Source of the DNA: Rossellomorea orangium
Lineage (GTDB): Bacteria > Bacillota > Bacilli > Bacillales > Bacillaceae_B
Direction: 5' to 3'
NCBI RefSeq assembly: GCF_019334305.1
Contig: NZ_JAHWGH010000005.1
Location: 43,587-107,586 of the forward strand
Length of the DNA stretch: 64,000 bases
The notes under the pieces were generated by a model. That model did not search any database, was not told the DNA's origin, and saw nothing but the letters and a program-made list of their open reading frames with translations. The number at the start of each line of letters is the position of its first letter. Positions within the stretch are counted from its first letter, which is position 1. This document shows positions 34,119 through 44,313 of this stretch, piece after piece. The translations under genes and the position numbers were made by a program.

Positions 34119-35012
34119 TCATGTACAACAGTGATGATGTCCTTCAAGGACATGTTTCCCTTCCACTTGAAGAGTGGCATGATGAATGTCATATTCATCT
34201 TCAAGGAACCGAGAAAGCTGCTGTATGATTTCATCTCTGTCGACTCCATCTCCCACCACTACATGACAGCTTAGTGCCGTAAATTCCGAAGTGATGCACC
34301 ATACATGAAGATCATGCACTTCTATTACTCCCTGTACTGTAGACATACCTTTTTTCACTTGATCTGTATCCACGTTCCTAGGGGACCCTTCCATTAAAAT
34401 GTGAATGGAGTCCTTCGTCACCCTCCATCCGGAGATGATGATAAGAATCGCCACGATAATAGAAGCAATCGGATCAGCTAGATTCCAACCGAAGAAATAG
34501 ATAAGAAGACCGGCTATGATGGCGCCGACTGAGCCCAACATATCACCCAGCACATGAAGGAAAGCACTCCGGACATTCAGGTTATGCTCTGTATCTCCCC
34601 TCATGAGGATCCAGGCTACCAGGATATTCACCACTAATCCAATGACGGCGATGATCATCATATTGGCTGAAACATCAGGTGTGTCGATAAAGCGGCGGTA
34701 TGCTTCCCAGAAGATATAAAGGGATACAAGAATCAGGGTGATCCCATTCAGAAAAGCAGCTAGGATTTCAAATCGCCTGTAGCCGTATGTCTTCCCTTTG
34801 TTGGACGCCTTCTCTCCTATATAAAAAGCAGCAAGGCTCAGCCCAAGTGCCGCAGCATCGCTGAGCATATGTCCTGCATCTGAAAGAAGTGCCAGGCTAT
34901 TTGTCACGATTCCCCCGATCACTTCAACGATCATAAAGGTGAATATGAATAGAAAACTGATTAATAATGCTTTTTTATTTTGTGAGTGGCCATGACTGTG
35001 ATCGTGACCCAT
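34119..35012 (-). CDS. czcD: Cation diffusion facilitator CzcD
   Basis: A 297-residue metal:proton antiporter with six helices, N-terminal His-rich GHDHSHGHS, helix 2 LLSDAGHMLSDAAAL and helix 5 HVLGDMLGSVGAI with the metal-site His/Asp pairs, and a C-terminal cytoplasmic domain. It ends in an unusual HHHCCT tail that could add metal ligands. ATG 35012 (GAGGG 7 nt upstream) follows cadA by 10 bp. Third gene of cadC-cadA-czcD; expected to export Zn, Cd or Co. Confidence 0.9.
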   Translation of the reverse strand: MGHDHSHGHSQNKKALLISFLFIFTFMIVEVIGGIVTNSLALLSDAGHMLSDAAALGLSLAAFYIGEKASNKGKTYGYRRFEILAAFLNGITLILVSLYIFWEAYRRFIDTPDVSANMMIIAVIGLVVNILVAWILMRGDTEHNLNVRSAFLHVLGDMLGSVGAIIAGLLIYFFGWNLADPIASIIVAILIIISGWRVTKDSIHILMEGSPRNVDTDQVKKGMSTVQGVIEVHDLHVWCITSEFTALSCHVVVGDGVDRDEIIQQLSRFLEDEYDIHHATLQVEGKHVLEGHHHCCT

Positions 35013-35022
35013 TGCATATCCC

Positions 35023-37131
35023 TCACTTTCCATCTCTTATTTTGAGTAATCTGAGACCATTCAATGTTACAAGTAGTGTCGCTCCCATATCGGCAAAGAT
35101 GGCAATCCATAATGTAAGCATTCCTGGGATGACAAGCAATAAAGCAAGAAGCTTAATTCCGATAGCGAAAGAAATATTTTGTTTAATGACGGTAAGCGTT
35201 CTCCGGCTTAGGCGGATGATATAGGGCAATTTTTTCAAGTCATCATTCATTAATGCAATGTCTGCTGTTTCTAATGCGGTGTCTGTTCCTGCCCCGCCCA
35301 TGGCAATGCCGACGTTTGAAGCGGCAAGTGCTGGAGCATCATTGATTCCATCTCCAATCATGGCGACTTTGCCATAGGTATTCATATATCCCTTAACGAA
35401 ACTCAGTTTTTCTTCAGGAAGAAGGCCGGCTTTTGTCTCCTTGACCCCTACCCGGTTCCCAATCGATCTAGCCGTATTTTCATGATCCCCTGTCAGCATC
35501 ACGGTATGCTCTATCCCTATCTCGTGAAGAAGACTAATCACTTCCTTACTCGTTTCCCTCACTTCATCCGCGACGGCTACAAGTGCTAAAGGGGTATCTG
35601 CCGTTCCGAACAGCATGACGGTTTTCCCTTCCCTTTGAAGTTCTTTAATTTCAGCATACGATCCGTGAAAGAGACTCTCAGAACCAAGATAATACCTTTC
35701 ACCCTCAATGAGACCACTGATTCCTTTACCCGTATGGGATTGAAACTCAAACACTTCATAACTTCTATAATCTATGTTACGTTCCTCCGCTTCTTTAATG
35801 AACGCGTGTGCGAGAGGATGTTGAGAGTGAAATTCAAGAGCGGACATCCATTTCCATAATTGATTCTCTTCCACATTTGACAATGGTATCATATCCGTAA
35901 CCTCTGGCTCACCCTTGGTAAGAGTCCCGGTCTTATCAAATGCAATGGCCTTCAAACGACCTAATTCCTCAAGATATACCCCACCTTTGATGAGGATGCC
36001 ATTTTTGGCTGCATTTCCGATTGCTGTGACAATGGCCACGGGAGTAGAAATCACCAATGCACATGGACAACCGACAACCAGCACCGAAAGCCCCTGATAC
36101 ACCCAAGTGGACCAATCTCCATCCAATAAGAGAGGTGGTATTACTGCTACAAGGAACGCAACGACCATGATGATCGGCGTATAATATTTTGCAAACATAT
36201 CGACAAATGCCTGTGAGGGGGCTTTTTCACCCTGCGCTTCTTCTACCAGGTGGATGATCTTGGCAAGTGTCGTATCTTCTATCCGCTTTGTAACCAATAC
36301 TTTAAGGTAGCCTTCCTCATTTAACGTACCGGCAAATACGGCATTCCCTTGGACTTTCTCAACCGGTACAGACTCACCTGTAATCGCTGCCTGGTTGACG
36401 TATGAAGAACCTTCGATAATGTCCCCATCCATGGCTATTTTCTGCCCGGGCTTCACCAGCATGATGTCACCGATTTCGATTTCCTCTGCATCAACCATCA
36501 TCTCTGATCCATTTCGAATGATGAGTGCCTGCGGAGGAGCTATATCCATAAGTGAACGGATCGATTCCCTTGCCTTATCCATTGAATAAGCTTCCAGTAC
36601 CTCACTGATGGCAAAAAGGATGACAACAATCGCCCCTTCACCCCACTCGCCAATGAACGCTGCACCGATAATGGCAATGGTCATAAGCGTCCTCATATCG
36701 AACTCAAGTTTAATCAGGTTTTTAAAACCCGTCTCAAACAGGCGATATCCACCGGTCACAATGGCTACGGCAAAAGAAAGATTAGAATAAAATTCACTAT
36801 TATCCCAACCGGTCAATGGTAATGAGTAGGCTAACAGAATGAAAAACAAGGAAAGAAAAAGATGCTTATGTTTCCTATGAAAAGGTTCTTTCTCTTCCTG
36901 GACCTTCCTCAAACCGTCTTCTGTTAAGCGAAGCCCTTCGAATGCCCCCGCTTTTTCTACCGATTCCTTTGATGTATCTCCGTAGACAGTAATCTTGGCA
37001 GCACCGAAGTTCACCTTAGCGTCTACCACTCCTTCGAGATGCTGGACATTTTTTTCGAACTTGGCTGCACAACCTGCACACGTAAACCCTTCAACCCGGT
37101 ACGTTTGTTTATGGGCTGGTTTACTAGTCAC
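35023..37131 (-). CDS. cadA: Cadmium/zinc P-type ATPase CadA
   Basis: A P1B-type ATPase of 702 residues, the same length as B. subtilis CadA. One N-terminal heavy-metal domain with CAGC (GFTCAGCA), membrane CPC motif in [11 protein letters not shown] near residue 350, phosphorylation site DKTGTLT, HP locus SQHPLAH and hinge [11 protein letters not shown] are all intact. The single CxxC domain and CPC fit Cd/Zn/Pb transport. It overlaps cadC by 8 bp and precedes czcD, giving two efflux routes for the same metals. Confidence 0.93.
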   Translation of the reverse strand: MTSKPAHKQTYRVEGFTCAGCAAKFEKNVQHLEGVVDAKVNFGAAKITVYGDTSKESVEKAGAFEGLRLTEDGLRKVQEEKEPFHRKHKHLFLSLFFILLAYSLPLTGWDNSEFYSNLSFAVAIVTGGYRLFETGFKNLIKLEFDMRTLMTIAIIGAAFIGEWGEGAIVVILFAISEVLEAYSMDKARESIRSLMDIAPPQALIIRNGSEMMVDAEEIEIGDIMLVKPGQKIAMDGDIIEGSSYVNQAAITGESVPVEKVQGNAVFAGTLNEEGYLKVLVTKRIEDTTLAKIIHLVEEAQGEKAPSQAFVDMFAKYYTPIIMVVAFLVAVIPPLLLDGDWSTWVYQGLSVLVVGCPCALVISTPVAIVTAIGNAAKNGILIKGGVYLEELGRLKAIAFDKTGTLTKGEPEVTDMIPLSNVEENQLWKWMSALEFHSQHPLAHAFIKEAEERNIDYRSYEVFEFQSHTGKGISGLIEGERYYLGSESLFHGSYAEIKELQREGKTVMLFGTADTPLALVAVADEVRETSKEVISLLHEIGIEHTVMLTGDHENTARSIGNRVGVKETKAGLLPEEKLSFVKGYMNTYGKVAMIGDGINDAPALAASNVGIAMGGAGTDTALETADIALMNDDLKKLPYIIRLSRRTLTVIKQNISFAIGIKLLALLLVIPGMLTLWIAIFADMGATLLVTLNGLRLLKIRDGK

Positions 37132-37492
37132 GATCCTCCACCTCCAACTGATGGGTCACTGCAATTTCAATCAACTGTTTCACATGATGATCATCCAGGG
37201 AATAATAGACAAGCTTGCCTTTTTTTCTGAATTTAGCCAGCCCCTGCTTCTTCAATAAACGCAAATGGTGGGACGCGGTTGCTGTGGAAGAGCCTACAAT
37301 ATTGGCCACATCACATACACAAAGTTCGTCTTCTATCGTAAGTGCATACGCTATTTTCATTCTCGTTTGATCAGAAAGTGCTTTAAAGATTTCTGCCACT
37401 TTAGACGTATTTTGTGTTAAAACCATCGATTTTAAGCGGTTGACCTTTTCATCCTCTACACAGGTCACTTCGCATACATCTGTTTCTTTCAT
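37124..37492 (-). CDS. cadC: CadC metal-sensing repressor (ArsR/SmtB)
   Basis: A 122-residue winged-helix repressor with the alpha3N metal site: CEVTC near the N-terminus plus ELCVCDVA in the recognition region, together the four Cys of CadC-type Cd/Pb/Zn sensors. The DNA-reading helix is [20 protein letters not shown] 37492 is preferred (AGAGGTG upstream) over an upstream in-frame start. First gene of the operon; two palindromes upstream are its probable operators. Confidence 0.92.
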   Translation of the reverse strand: MKETDVCEVTCVEDEKVNRLKSMVLTQNTSKVAEIFKALSDQTRMKIAYALTIEDELCVCDVANIVGSSTATASHHLRLLKKQGLAKFRKKGKLVYYSLDDHHVKQLIEIAVTHQLEVEDRD

Positions 37493-37508
37493 ATTGACAC
37501 CTCTCCTC

Positions 37509-37573
37509 ATTCAAACACCCTTTTGAATATAGTATAAAAGAATACATGAAAATGTTCAAACATTCTTTTGAAT
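37509..37573 (-). promoter_or_regulatory. cad promoter with two CadC-type operators
   Basis: Two copies of ATTCAAA-N6-TTTGAAT (37509-37528, and 37554-37573 with one change) lie 45 bp apart. TTGAAC (37559-37554) of the distal copy serves as -35, with TATACT (37536-37531) as -10 at a 17-nt spacing, and the proximal copy covers the start region. Confidence 0.8.
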
Positions 37574-37640
37574 GTTTTGTATTTCTCTCTAAGCTATTCA
37601 GAAAAACCGTTGTCCGGTTGGGTTTTTTCTCTAAAAGCAC

Positions 37641-37662
37641 AAAAAAAACTCCGAAATCGGAG
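37641..37662 (-). terminator. Terminator of the small membrane gene
   Basis: Stem CTCCG/CGGAG (37649-37653 with 37658-37662) and loop AAAT, with eight T following on the minus strand. Confidence 0.75.
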
Positions 37663-37679
37663 CTTTTTTAGAAACCATA

Positions 37680-38009
37680 TTAATTTTGCTGAAGCTTTTT
37701 ACGACTGCGCTTCATGGAGAGGTCGATTGTGATCCAAAACACCACTGATATAATGGCGAAGATGGCGATTGCAAAGTAGATGTCTTCTGTTTTCCAGTCT
37801 AACCGCGGAATAATGAGGCCCAATACGCCTGATACTATGTAGTAGCCTCCAATCAATTGAAGGTATAACCGTCCTGTAGGGGACTGGAGATTTTCCAGAT
37901 AACCTTTTCCTGCTTTCCCAAAGAAAATGGCTATTCCCCTTACAATGATATACGCCGAAAAGGCAATGATAAGGGCTACTACAAATTCTTGATTGAATAC
38001 GTCTGCCAT
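37680..38009 (-). CDS. Unknown small membrane protein, three helices
   Basis: A 109-residue protein with hydrophobic segments at about 8-28, 47-66 and 78-97 and a strongly basic tail SMKRSRKKLQQN, so the C-terminus is probably cytoplasmic. ATG 38009 has AAAGGAG 8 nt upstream; six further open codons from a TTG lack support. I recognise no family. It stands alone between cadC and a divergent CNNM gene. Confidence 0.6.
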   Translation of the reverse strand: MADVFNQEFVVALIIAFSAYIIVRGIAIFFGKAGKGYLENLQSPTGRLYLQLIGGYYIVSGVLGLIIPRLDWKTEDIYFAIAIFAIISVVFWITIDLSMKRSRKKLQQN

Positions 38010-38293
38010 AATCGTTCTCCTTTCCAACTATCGTAGGATGACGAATCCAAAATAATTGTATTGTTCATTCTTTTTCTCTATGATGAAATCATGAAACGTC
38101 CTGATAAATCATTATATTTTAGGATAACCGAATGATGGTCACATTGCAATTGCAAACCACATTAGAAGATCGTGATGAAATTGCCTGATTAAAACAAATA
38201 TACTCATCGAAGGATGATTCTTGTCTCAATCCTTCATCCATGATGGTATATCTACTCTTTCAAACAGGAGGTGAGTGAAGCAGAAGAAAGGAA

Positions 38294-39649
38294 ATGAACC
38301 CCTTTCTTTTTGACTTCTATCCATTGGACATTTTATTTAATTTATTCCTTGTTGCCCTACTAATAGGGCTGACTGCATTCTTCGTGGCTTCTGAATTTGC
38401 CATCGTCAAAGTGAGGAGTTCGAGAATTGATCAGTTGGTCTCTGAAGGAAATCAAACCGCCGTTGCGGCGAAAAGAGTCATTTCCCATCTGGACGAATAC
38501 CTGTCAGCCTGTCAGCTGGGTATTACCATCACCTCCCTTGGACTTGGGTGGTTAGGAGAACCTACCATAGAAACCCTGCTTCACCCTGTGTTCAAAAAAT
38601 TTGATTTAAATCCGTCCATTGCCAGCATCATATCATTCGCATTGGCTTTTTCTGTCATTACCTTTTTGCATGTGGTTATTGGAGAATTGGCTCCGAAGAC
38701 ATTTGCCATCCAAAAAGCAGAAAGAATCACATTACTATTTGCCAAGCCGCTGATCTGGTTTTACAGGATTGCTTATCCATTCATTTGGACTTTAAACAGT
38801 TCAGCCCGCGTGTTTACCGGGATGTTCGGTTTAAAACCGGCTTCTGAGCATGAAATCGCGCATTCCGAAGAAGAGCTCAGAATCATTCTTTCCGACAGCT
38901 ACAAAAGCGGTGAAATCAATTCATCCGAATTCAAGTATGTGAATAAGATATTTGAATTTGACGAGCGTATCGCGAAGGAAATCATGGTGCCCCGGACAAA
39001 CATCGTGACTTTATCCGCAGAATCGACCATTGACGAAGTACTTTCGGTCATTAAAGAAGAACGGTACACGAGATACCCTGTCGTGGATGGTGATAAAGAC
39101 AATATCCTCGGGATTGTGAATGTCAAGGAACTGTTGACGACACTCGTGAATCACAAAAGCGAACATGAAAATATTACTTCGTTCATCAAACCTGTCATTC
39201 GCGTGATCGAAACGATTCCCATCCAGGCACTGCTCGTCAAATTGCAAAAGGAGCGTTCCCCCATGGCGGTTCTCCTAGATGAGTATGGCGGGACAGCCGG
39301 CCTCGTTACGGTGGAAGACATCATTGAAGAAATTGTCGGCGAAATCCGGGATGAATTTGATATCGACGAAATACCTGAAGTCCAAAAGGTAAAAGATGAT
39401 CACTATATCTTCGATGCCGTCATGCTCATCGAGGATGTGAATGACCTTCTTGGGATCTCAATCGAAGAAGAAGAAGTCGATACCATCGGGGGCTGGTTCC
39501 TTACCCAGAAATATGAAGTCAAGCCGGAAGATAAGATTGAGGAACAAGGCTATTGCTTTAAGGTGAAGGAAATCGATGGACATCATATCCAATATCTGGA
39601 AGTGACAAAAATGAATAGCACCAAAAATAAAACGAACGGGTCAGATTAA
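38294..39649 (+). CDS. CNNM/CorC-type membrane protein (hemolysin C family, MpfA-like)
   Basis: A 451-residue UPF0053 protein. The CNNM membrane domain spans residues 1-200 ([38 protein letters not shown]), a CBS pair lies at about 215-335 ([38 protein letters not shown]), and a CorC_HlyC domain ends the protein. Related Bacillus proteins (MpfA/YhdP) export magnesium. The ribosome site directly before the ATG is weak (AAAGG, 2-3 nt); a stronger AGGAGGTGA further upstream may work through an overlapping short frame. Confidence 0.85.
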   Translation: MNPFLFDFYPLDILFNLFLVALLIGLTAFFVASEFAIVKVRSSRIDQLVSEGNQTAVAAKRVISHLDEYLSACQLGITITSLGLGWLGEPTIETLLHPVFKKFDLNPSIASIISFALAFSVITFLHVVIGELAPKTFAIQKAERITLLFAKPLIWFYRIAYPFIWTLNSSARVFTGMFGLKPASEHEIAHSEEELRIILSDSYKSGEINSSEFKYVNKIFEFDERIAKEIMVPRTNIVTLSAESTIDEVLSVIKEERYTRYPVVDGDKDNILGIVNVKELLTTLVNHKSEHENITSFIKPVIRVIETIPIQALLVKLQKERSPMAVLLDEYGGTAGLVTVEDIIEEIVGEIRDEFDIDEIPEVQKVKDDHYIFDAVMLIEDVNDLLGISIEEEEVDTIGGWFLTQKYEVKPEDKIEEQGYCFKVKEIDGHHIQYLEVTKMNSTKNKTNGSD

Positions 39650-39665
39650 CGGCCCGTTCGTTTTT
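39629..39665 (+). terminator. Terminator overlapping the CNNM stop codon
   Basis: A 12-bp stem (39629-39640 with 39653-39664), then TTTTT; the stop codon lies in the loop. Confidence 0.85.
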
Positions 39666-39910
39666 CTATGAGCTGATATATCCCTTGGCTTCTGTTTTCT
39701 CTTATCCATTAAAGATTAACATTTCTTGCTCTGCCACATTTAAACTTTCGGACATTTTTCGTTCATATTTTGGCCATATTTGGTGGATAAGCTATTTCTG
39801 TAGCCCGGTTTAAACCATGTACACCACGGGGCTTTACAGGAAGTAAGGAAGCAGTGGGTCGAAAAAAAACACGCCCTCATAATCATTTGAATGGATAGGA
39901 GTAGAGGAGA

Positions 39911-41320
39911 ATGAATTTTATTAAACGTGCCTTTTGGAGTGTGAAAGCACGAATGGGTAAGAGCATCTTATTACTGATTGTCCTGACGGTCATATCCGTA
40001 TTGGTGCTGTCAGGATTAACGATCCAGACAGCTGCGGATCAATCCAGCATCTTAGCACGTGAGAAATTAGGTGGCGAGGTAACATTGACCGTGGACCGGG
40101 AAAAGCTGATGGAACAGCAGCAAGGAGAGAATCAAGGTGGCGGAAGGCAAAGATTCCAATCATTTCCCGTCCCCATCGAATCTGCTGAAGAACTTATCGA
40201 TTCAAATTATATAAAAGGCTACAATTACTATTCAACCACTTCTGCCCTTGCGAAAGATTTTACTGCTGTAGGCAGTGATGACACAGCGGATAGCAGTGAT
40301 CAAGGGGGATTTGGCGGCGGCAGAATGATGGCCGGGGATGTATCAGTTGAAGGAATTGTATTCTCGGATTCAACAAGTTCTTTCATAAATGGCGATGCAT
40401 CCATAGTAGAAGGTCGGCATCTGACTAAAGAGGATGTAAACAAAGATGTAACGCTTATTGAAGAAAACCTGGCCTCAGAAAATGACTTGAAAGTCGGGGA
40501 CGTCATCACCATATCCAATAGTGATGGGACAGAGTCCACCCTTGAGATTGTGGGAGTTTATGAAACGACCACAGAAATGGATGAAAGAGCGCAGGATTTC
40601 ACCTTCCTGAATCCATATAATCAGCTGCTTGTCCCTTATACCGTTGCAAATACATTAAAAGGTACAACGGGTTCGATCGATCGAGCCGTCTATTATATGA
40701 AGGATCCAGCTGACATTCAAAGCTTTATCGCGGATGCAGAAAAATCTGCTATTGATTTTGATCAATTTAAGTTGGATGCAAATGACCAATTGTATCAACA
40801 AATGATGGGACCGATTGAAAATGTAGCTTCATTTTCTAATAATGTGGTACTTCTGGTCACCATTGCTGGTGCCATCATTTTAGCGCTCATTGTCATGATG
40901 ACGATAAGAGAGAGAAAATACGAAATGGGTGTACTCCTTGCCATTGGTGAAAAAAAAGGGAAACTTGTCAGTCAATTTCTCGTTGAAATTTTGATTGTGA
41001 CCGTTTTGGCGATGGGGATCTCTACTTTATCCGGAAATCTGGTTGCCAATCAATTAGGGGAACAACTCCTTCAGCAGGAAATCTCTCAGTCTGACGGAAC
41101 AGCGGAAACACCTGCTTCTTTTAACTCACGCCGTATGCCGTTTCAACCTTCAAACGTCCAGGATGTGGACACGATGAATGAATTATCCATTCATACAACA
41201 GGTGAAGATTTGATGAAATTGTTCGGAATCGGGATGATTGTCGTTTTACTGTCAACTCTGATTCCATCACTGACAGTTCTAAGACTCAACCCTAAAGCAA
41301 TCTTAACGAAACAGGATTAA
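39911..41320 (+). CDS. ABC transporter permease, MacB/FtsX-type (Vex-like)
   Basis: A 469-residue permease with one N-terminal helix (20-42), a large extracytoplasmic domain of about 250 residues with Gln/Gly/Asp-rich low-complexity parts, and three C-terminal helices with the FtsX stretch MTIRERKYEMGVLLAIGEKKGK. The layout fits type VII ABC systems, and it resembles pneumococcal Vex1/Vex3. A 12-nt gap leads to the ATPase gene. Export or mechanotransmission of an unknown substrate is likely. Confidence 0.8.
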   Translation: MNFIKRAFWSVKARMGKSILLLIVLTVISVLVLSGLTIQTAADQSSILAREKLGGEVTLTVDREKLMEQQQGENQGGGRQRFQSFPVPIESAEELIDSNYIKGYNYYSTTSALAKDFTAVGSDDTADSSDQGGFGGGRMMAGDVSVEGIVFSDSTSSFINGDASIVEGRHLTKEDVNKDVTLIEENLASENDLKVGDVITISNSDGTESTLEIVGVYETTTEMDERAQDFTFLNPYNQLLVPYTVANTLKGTTGSIDRAVYYMKDPADIQSFIADAEKSAIDFDQFKLDANDQLYQQMMGPIENVASFSNNVVLLVTIAGAIILALIVMMTIRERKYEMGVLLAIGEKKGKLVSQFLVEILIVTVLAMGISTLSGNLVANQLGEQLLQQEISQSDGTAETPASFNSRRMPFQPSNVQDVDTMNELSIHTTGEDLMKLFGIGMIVVLLSTLIPSLTVLRLNPKAILTKQD

Positions 41321-41328
41321 GGAGGATT

Positions 41329-42030
41329 ATGATGAGCACCCTTTTACAATTTGATAATGTCAGTTACAGCTATAAACAAGAGTCTAACAAACATCATATA
41401 TTAAAGAATGTTACCGCTGCATTCAAACGGGGCACCTTCTATACTTGTGTCGGTCCATCAGGTTCCGGTAAAACTACTTTTCTTTCCCTGGCAAGCGCAT
41501 TGGATTCACCTACCGAGGGACAAGTCCTATTCGAAGGAAAGAATATACGCAAAATCGGGTTATCTACATTTCGGAATAAATATGTTTCCATCGTTTTTCA
41601 ATCTTACAATCTACTACCCTATATGACAGCTCTACAAAATGTAATGACTGCCATGGAGATTACAAAGACACAGGCTAAAAACAAAAAAGGATTTGCCCTG
41701 GAAATGCTCCATAAGGTGGGAATCTCTGAGGAACAGTCGCGCCAAAGGGTGCTCACTCTCAGTGGCGGCCAACAGCAGAGAGTTTCGATTGCGAGAGCAC
41801 TTTCGTGTCAATCAGAACTTATTCTTGCAGATGAACCGACAGGGAACCTTGATGAAGATACCGCCAGTGGGATCGTTGATTTGTTCAGAAATCTCGCCCA
41901 TAAAGAAAATAAATGTGTCATTGTCGTAACCCATGATCAAGGGCTAGCCCAGAAATCAGACACCATCATCACCCTTTCAAAAGGCAACCTCATCTTCAAG
42001 GATATAAGGAAAGTGGAACAACTCATTTGA
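41329..42030 (+). CDS. ABC transporter ATPase, LolD/MacB-type (Vex2-like)
   Basis: A 233-residue ATPase with Walker [10 protein letters not shown] near residue 45, Q-loop VFQSYNLLPYMTALQNV, signature [15 protein letters not shown] and Walker B LILADEPTGNLDE, the last typical of the MacB/LolD group. The second ATG at 41332 has the better distance to AAGGAGG. It pairs with the preceding permease; a second permease, as in vex123, is absent, so the permease should act as a homodimer. Confidence 0.87.
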   Translation: MMSTLLQFDNVSYSYKQESNKHHILKNVTAAFKRGTFYTCVGPSGSGKTTFLSLASALDSPTEGQVLFEGKNIRKIGLSTFRNKYVSIVFQSYNLLPYMTALQNVMTAMEITKTQAKNKKGFALEMLHKVGISEEQSRQRVLTLSGGQQQRVSIARALSCQSELILADEPTGNLDEDTASGIVDLFRNLAHKENKCVIVVTHDQGLAQKSDTIITLSKGNLIFKDIRKVEQLI

Positions 42031-42045
42031 GTGTAATACCGATCG

Positions 42046-42080
42046 AAAGGCAGCCGCAAAGTCAATCGCGGCTGCCTTTT
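42046..42080 (+). terminator. Terminator of the Vex-like operon
   Basis: A 12-bp perfect stem (42046-42057 with 42068-42079) of AAAGGCAGCCGC type, then TTTT. Confidence 0.9.
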
Positions 42081-42188
42081 CATTTACTCCCGTTCCACAC
42101 ACTGCTACATAGGATTTAACCCTACCACAAAGAATAAATCCCTTCATTATTGGAAAAATAACTGAAAACATATATGAAGAGGTGAATT

Positions 42189-43475
42189 ATGACTAGTATC
42201 ATCATTGGATTAATCCTGCTAATGGTATTAGCGTATCTCGGCTGGTCGATCATATGGATCGCTCCTTTAGTTGCAGGTTTAGTAGCGATAATGAGTGGTC
42301 TCGACCTGCTCCCGGCCTATACAGAAACGTATATGACCGGATTTGTAAACTTTGCAAAGGAATGGTTCCCTGTCTTCCTCTTCGGGGCCATATTCGGGAA
42401 ATTGATGGAGGATGTAGGAGCCGCTCAGTCCGTCGCATATAAAATAACCAATCTCATCGGAAAAGACAGGGCCATCCTCGGTGTTCTCATCGCGGCAGCT
42501 GTGTTGACTTATGGAGGTGTAAGCTTATTCGTAGTGGTATTTGCCATCTATCCACTGGCGATCGCCATGTTCAGAGAGGCAGACATCACTAGAAAACTGC
42601 TTCCGCCAACCTTTGTGTTAGGTGCCTTTACCTTTACGATGACAGCCATTCCGGGAACACCCCAGATCCAGAACTTGATTCCCATCGAGTATTTCAAAAC
42701 ATCCCCAACCGCCGCTCCGATCATCGGGACCGTAGCTGGATTAATCATGGCGGTTGGCGGGTACTTTTACTTAAGATGGCGTCAAAAGCAATTTACGAGT
42801 AAGGACGATCGGTTCACTGAGCCGAAAGGCGGTAATGACGTGAAGGAGATCAAAGAATCTGAACTTCCTAACTTCTATCTATCGTTTCTCCCCCTTGTCA
42901 TTGTTGTCGTCACATTAAATGTTTTTAAGTGGAACATCTTGACGTCTCTGCTTGTTGGGATCCTTTCGATTCTAGTCATAAACTTCAAGCACTTCAAGAA
43001 ATTCATACCAGCCATTAATGGAGGGGCAAAAGGGTCCGTAATGGCCGTAATCAACACCAGTGCCGCAGTAGGATTCGGAGCAGTCGTTACGGCCGCTCCC
43101 GGTTTCAAAACCTTAACGAAACTGATACTTGGGATCAAGGGGAATCCTGTCATCTCCGAAGCAATTGCTGTACAGACGTTAGCCGCCATTACAGGTTCGG
43201 CATCTGGAGGAATGGGCATTGCCCTGGAAGCGTTGGGTGATAAGTATTATGAATTATCCCAAACTAGCGGAATCAGTGCCGAGGCATTCCACAGAATTGC
43301 TTCCGTCTCTTCCGGAGCATCCATCCTTCCTCATAATGGGGCTCTCCTGACACTGTTTGCGGTAACAGGTCTCACTCACAAGGATTCATATTTAGATGTC
43401 GCCGTTGTCGGACTCCTGATTCCGACGGTTGCAGAAGTCGTCTCAATCATTCTAGCCAACATGGGAATTTATTAA
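42189..43475 (+). CDS. GntP-family permease, probably 3-hydroxybutyrate
   Basis: A 428-residue GntP-family transporter with about 12 helices and the stretches YGGVSLFVVVFAIYPLA, TAIPGTPQIQNLIP and ASGGMGIALEALG. It resembles B. subtilis YxjC, which precedes CoA transferase genes and 3-hydroxybutyrate dehydrogenase. Here the dehydrogenase follows directly by 19 bp. The CoA transferase genes (scoAB) are not in this window. The start has GAGGTG. Import of D-3-hydroxybutyrate is the favoured role. Confidence 0.82.
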   Translation: MTSIIIGLILLMVLAYLGWSIIWIAPLVAGLVAIMSGLDLLPAYTETYMTGFVNFAKEWFPVFLFGAIFGKLMEDVGAAQSVAYKITNLIGKDRAILGVLIAAAVLTYGGVSLFVVVFAIYPLAIAMFREADITRKLLPPTFVLGAFTFTMTAIPGTPQIQNLIPIEYFKTSPTAAPIIGTVAGLIMAVGGYFYLRWRQKQFTSKDDRFTEPKGGNDVKEIKESELPNFYLSFLPLVIVVVTLNVFKWNILTSLLVGILSILVINFKHFKKFIPAINGGAKGSVMAVINTSAAVGFGAVVTAAPGFKTLTKLILGIKGNPVISEAIAVQTLAAITGSASGGMGIALEALGDKYYELSQTSGISAEAFHRIASVSSGASILPHNGALLTLFAVTGLTHKDSYLDVAVVGLLIPTVAEVVSIILANMGIY

Positions 43476-43494
43476 TTCGAGGAGGAAATGAAAA

Positions 43495-44271
43495 ATGGTC
43501 AATGACAAAGTGGTTTTTATAACAGGTGCTGCAAGAGGGATCGGATATGAAATCGGGGAACATTTCGCTCAAAACGGTGCAAAGGTCGTCCTCTCTGATA
43601 TCAACCAGGAAGGACTGGATGAAGCGGTGGACGAACTAAAAAGCCGGGGGTTCGATTGCCTTGGTGTTAAATGTGACGTAACCAGTGAAGATGAAGTAAA
43701 GGCAGGAATCGATAAAACGGTTGAACATTACGGGAGAATCGATGTTCTTATCAACAATGCCGGACTTCAACACGTTGCTCCGATAGAAGATTTCCCTATA
43801 GAAAAATTCGAACTATTAATCAAAATTATGCTGACCGCTCCATTCATCGCAACAAAATTTGCTTTTCCACATATGAAAAAACAAAAATTCGGGCGTATCA
43901 TCAATATGGCCTCCATCAACGGGTTGATCGGTTTTGCAGGAAAAGCTGCTTACAATAGTGCCAAACACGGAGTCATCGGATTAACAAAGGTCTCTGCCCT
44001 TGAAGGTGCTGAACACGGCATCACGGTAAATGCCATGTGTCCTGGATACGTGGATACCCCCCTTGTCCGTAACCAGTTGAAGGATATTTCGACTACCCGC
44101 GGAGTAGAACTTGAAAAAGTATTGGAGGACGTCATTTACCCTCTCGTACCTCAAAAGCGATTACTCTCAGTGGAAGAAATTGCGGATTACACCATCTTCC
44201 TTTCCAGTGACAAAGCGAAAGGTGTAACTGGTCAAGCCGTTGTCCTGGATGGAGGGTATACGGCTCAATAA
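43495..44271 (+). CDS. 3-hydroxybutyrate dehydrogenase (SDR)
   Basis: A 258-residue short-chain dehydrogenase with TGAARGIG (residues about 10-17), NNAG near 88, catalytic Ser in MASING, and YxxxK in AAYNSAKHG. The Gln after NNAGL (LQHVAPIEDFP) and the insert LVRNQLKDISTTRGVELEKV are typical of D-3-hydroxybutyrate dehydrogenases, giving acetoacetate with NAD. Same operon as the GntP permease, ribosome site GAGGAGG. It corresponds to B. subtilis yxjF. Confidence 0.87.
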   Translation: MVNDKVVFITGAARGIGYEIGEHFAQNGAKVVLSDINQEGLDEAVDELKSRGFDCLGVKCDVTSEDEVKAGIDKTVEHYGRIDVLINNAGLQHVAPIEDFPIEKFELLIKIMLTAPFIATKFAFPHMKKQKFGRIINMASINGLIGFAGKAAYNSAKHGVIGLTKVSALEGAEHGITVNAMCPGYVDTPLVRNQLKDISTTRGVELEKVLEDVIYPLVPQKRLLSVEEIADYTIFLSSDKAKGVTGQAVVLDGGYTAQ

Positions 44272-44279
44272 AAACCACA

Positions 44280-44311
44280 AAAAATCGGATCAGAATCCTG
44301 ATCCGATTTTT
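44280..44311. terminator. Bidirectional terminator
   Basis: A 14-bp stem (44280-44293 with 44298-44311) and a 4-nt loop between convergent genes. Confidence 0.9.
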
Positions 44312-44313
44312 AT

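Noticed and set aside
38030..38293. Magnesium or manganese riboswitch before the CNNM gene
   Set aside because: Neither M-box nor yybP-ykoY core elements were found in this stretch.
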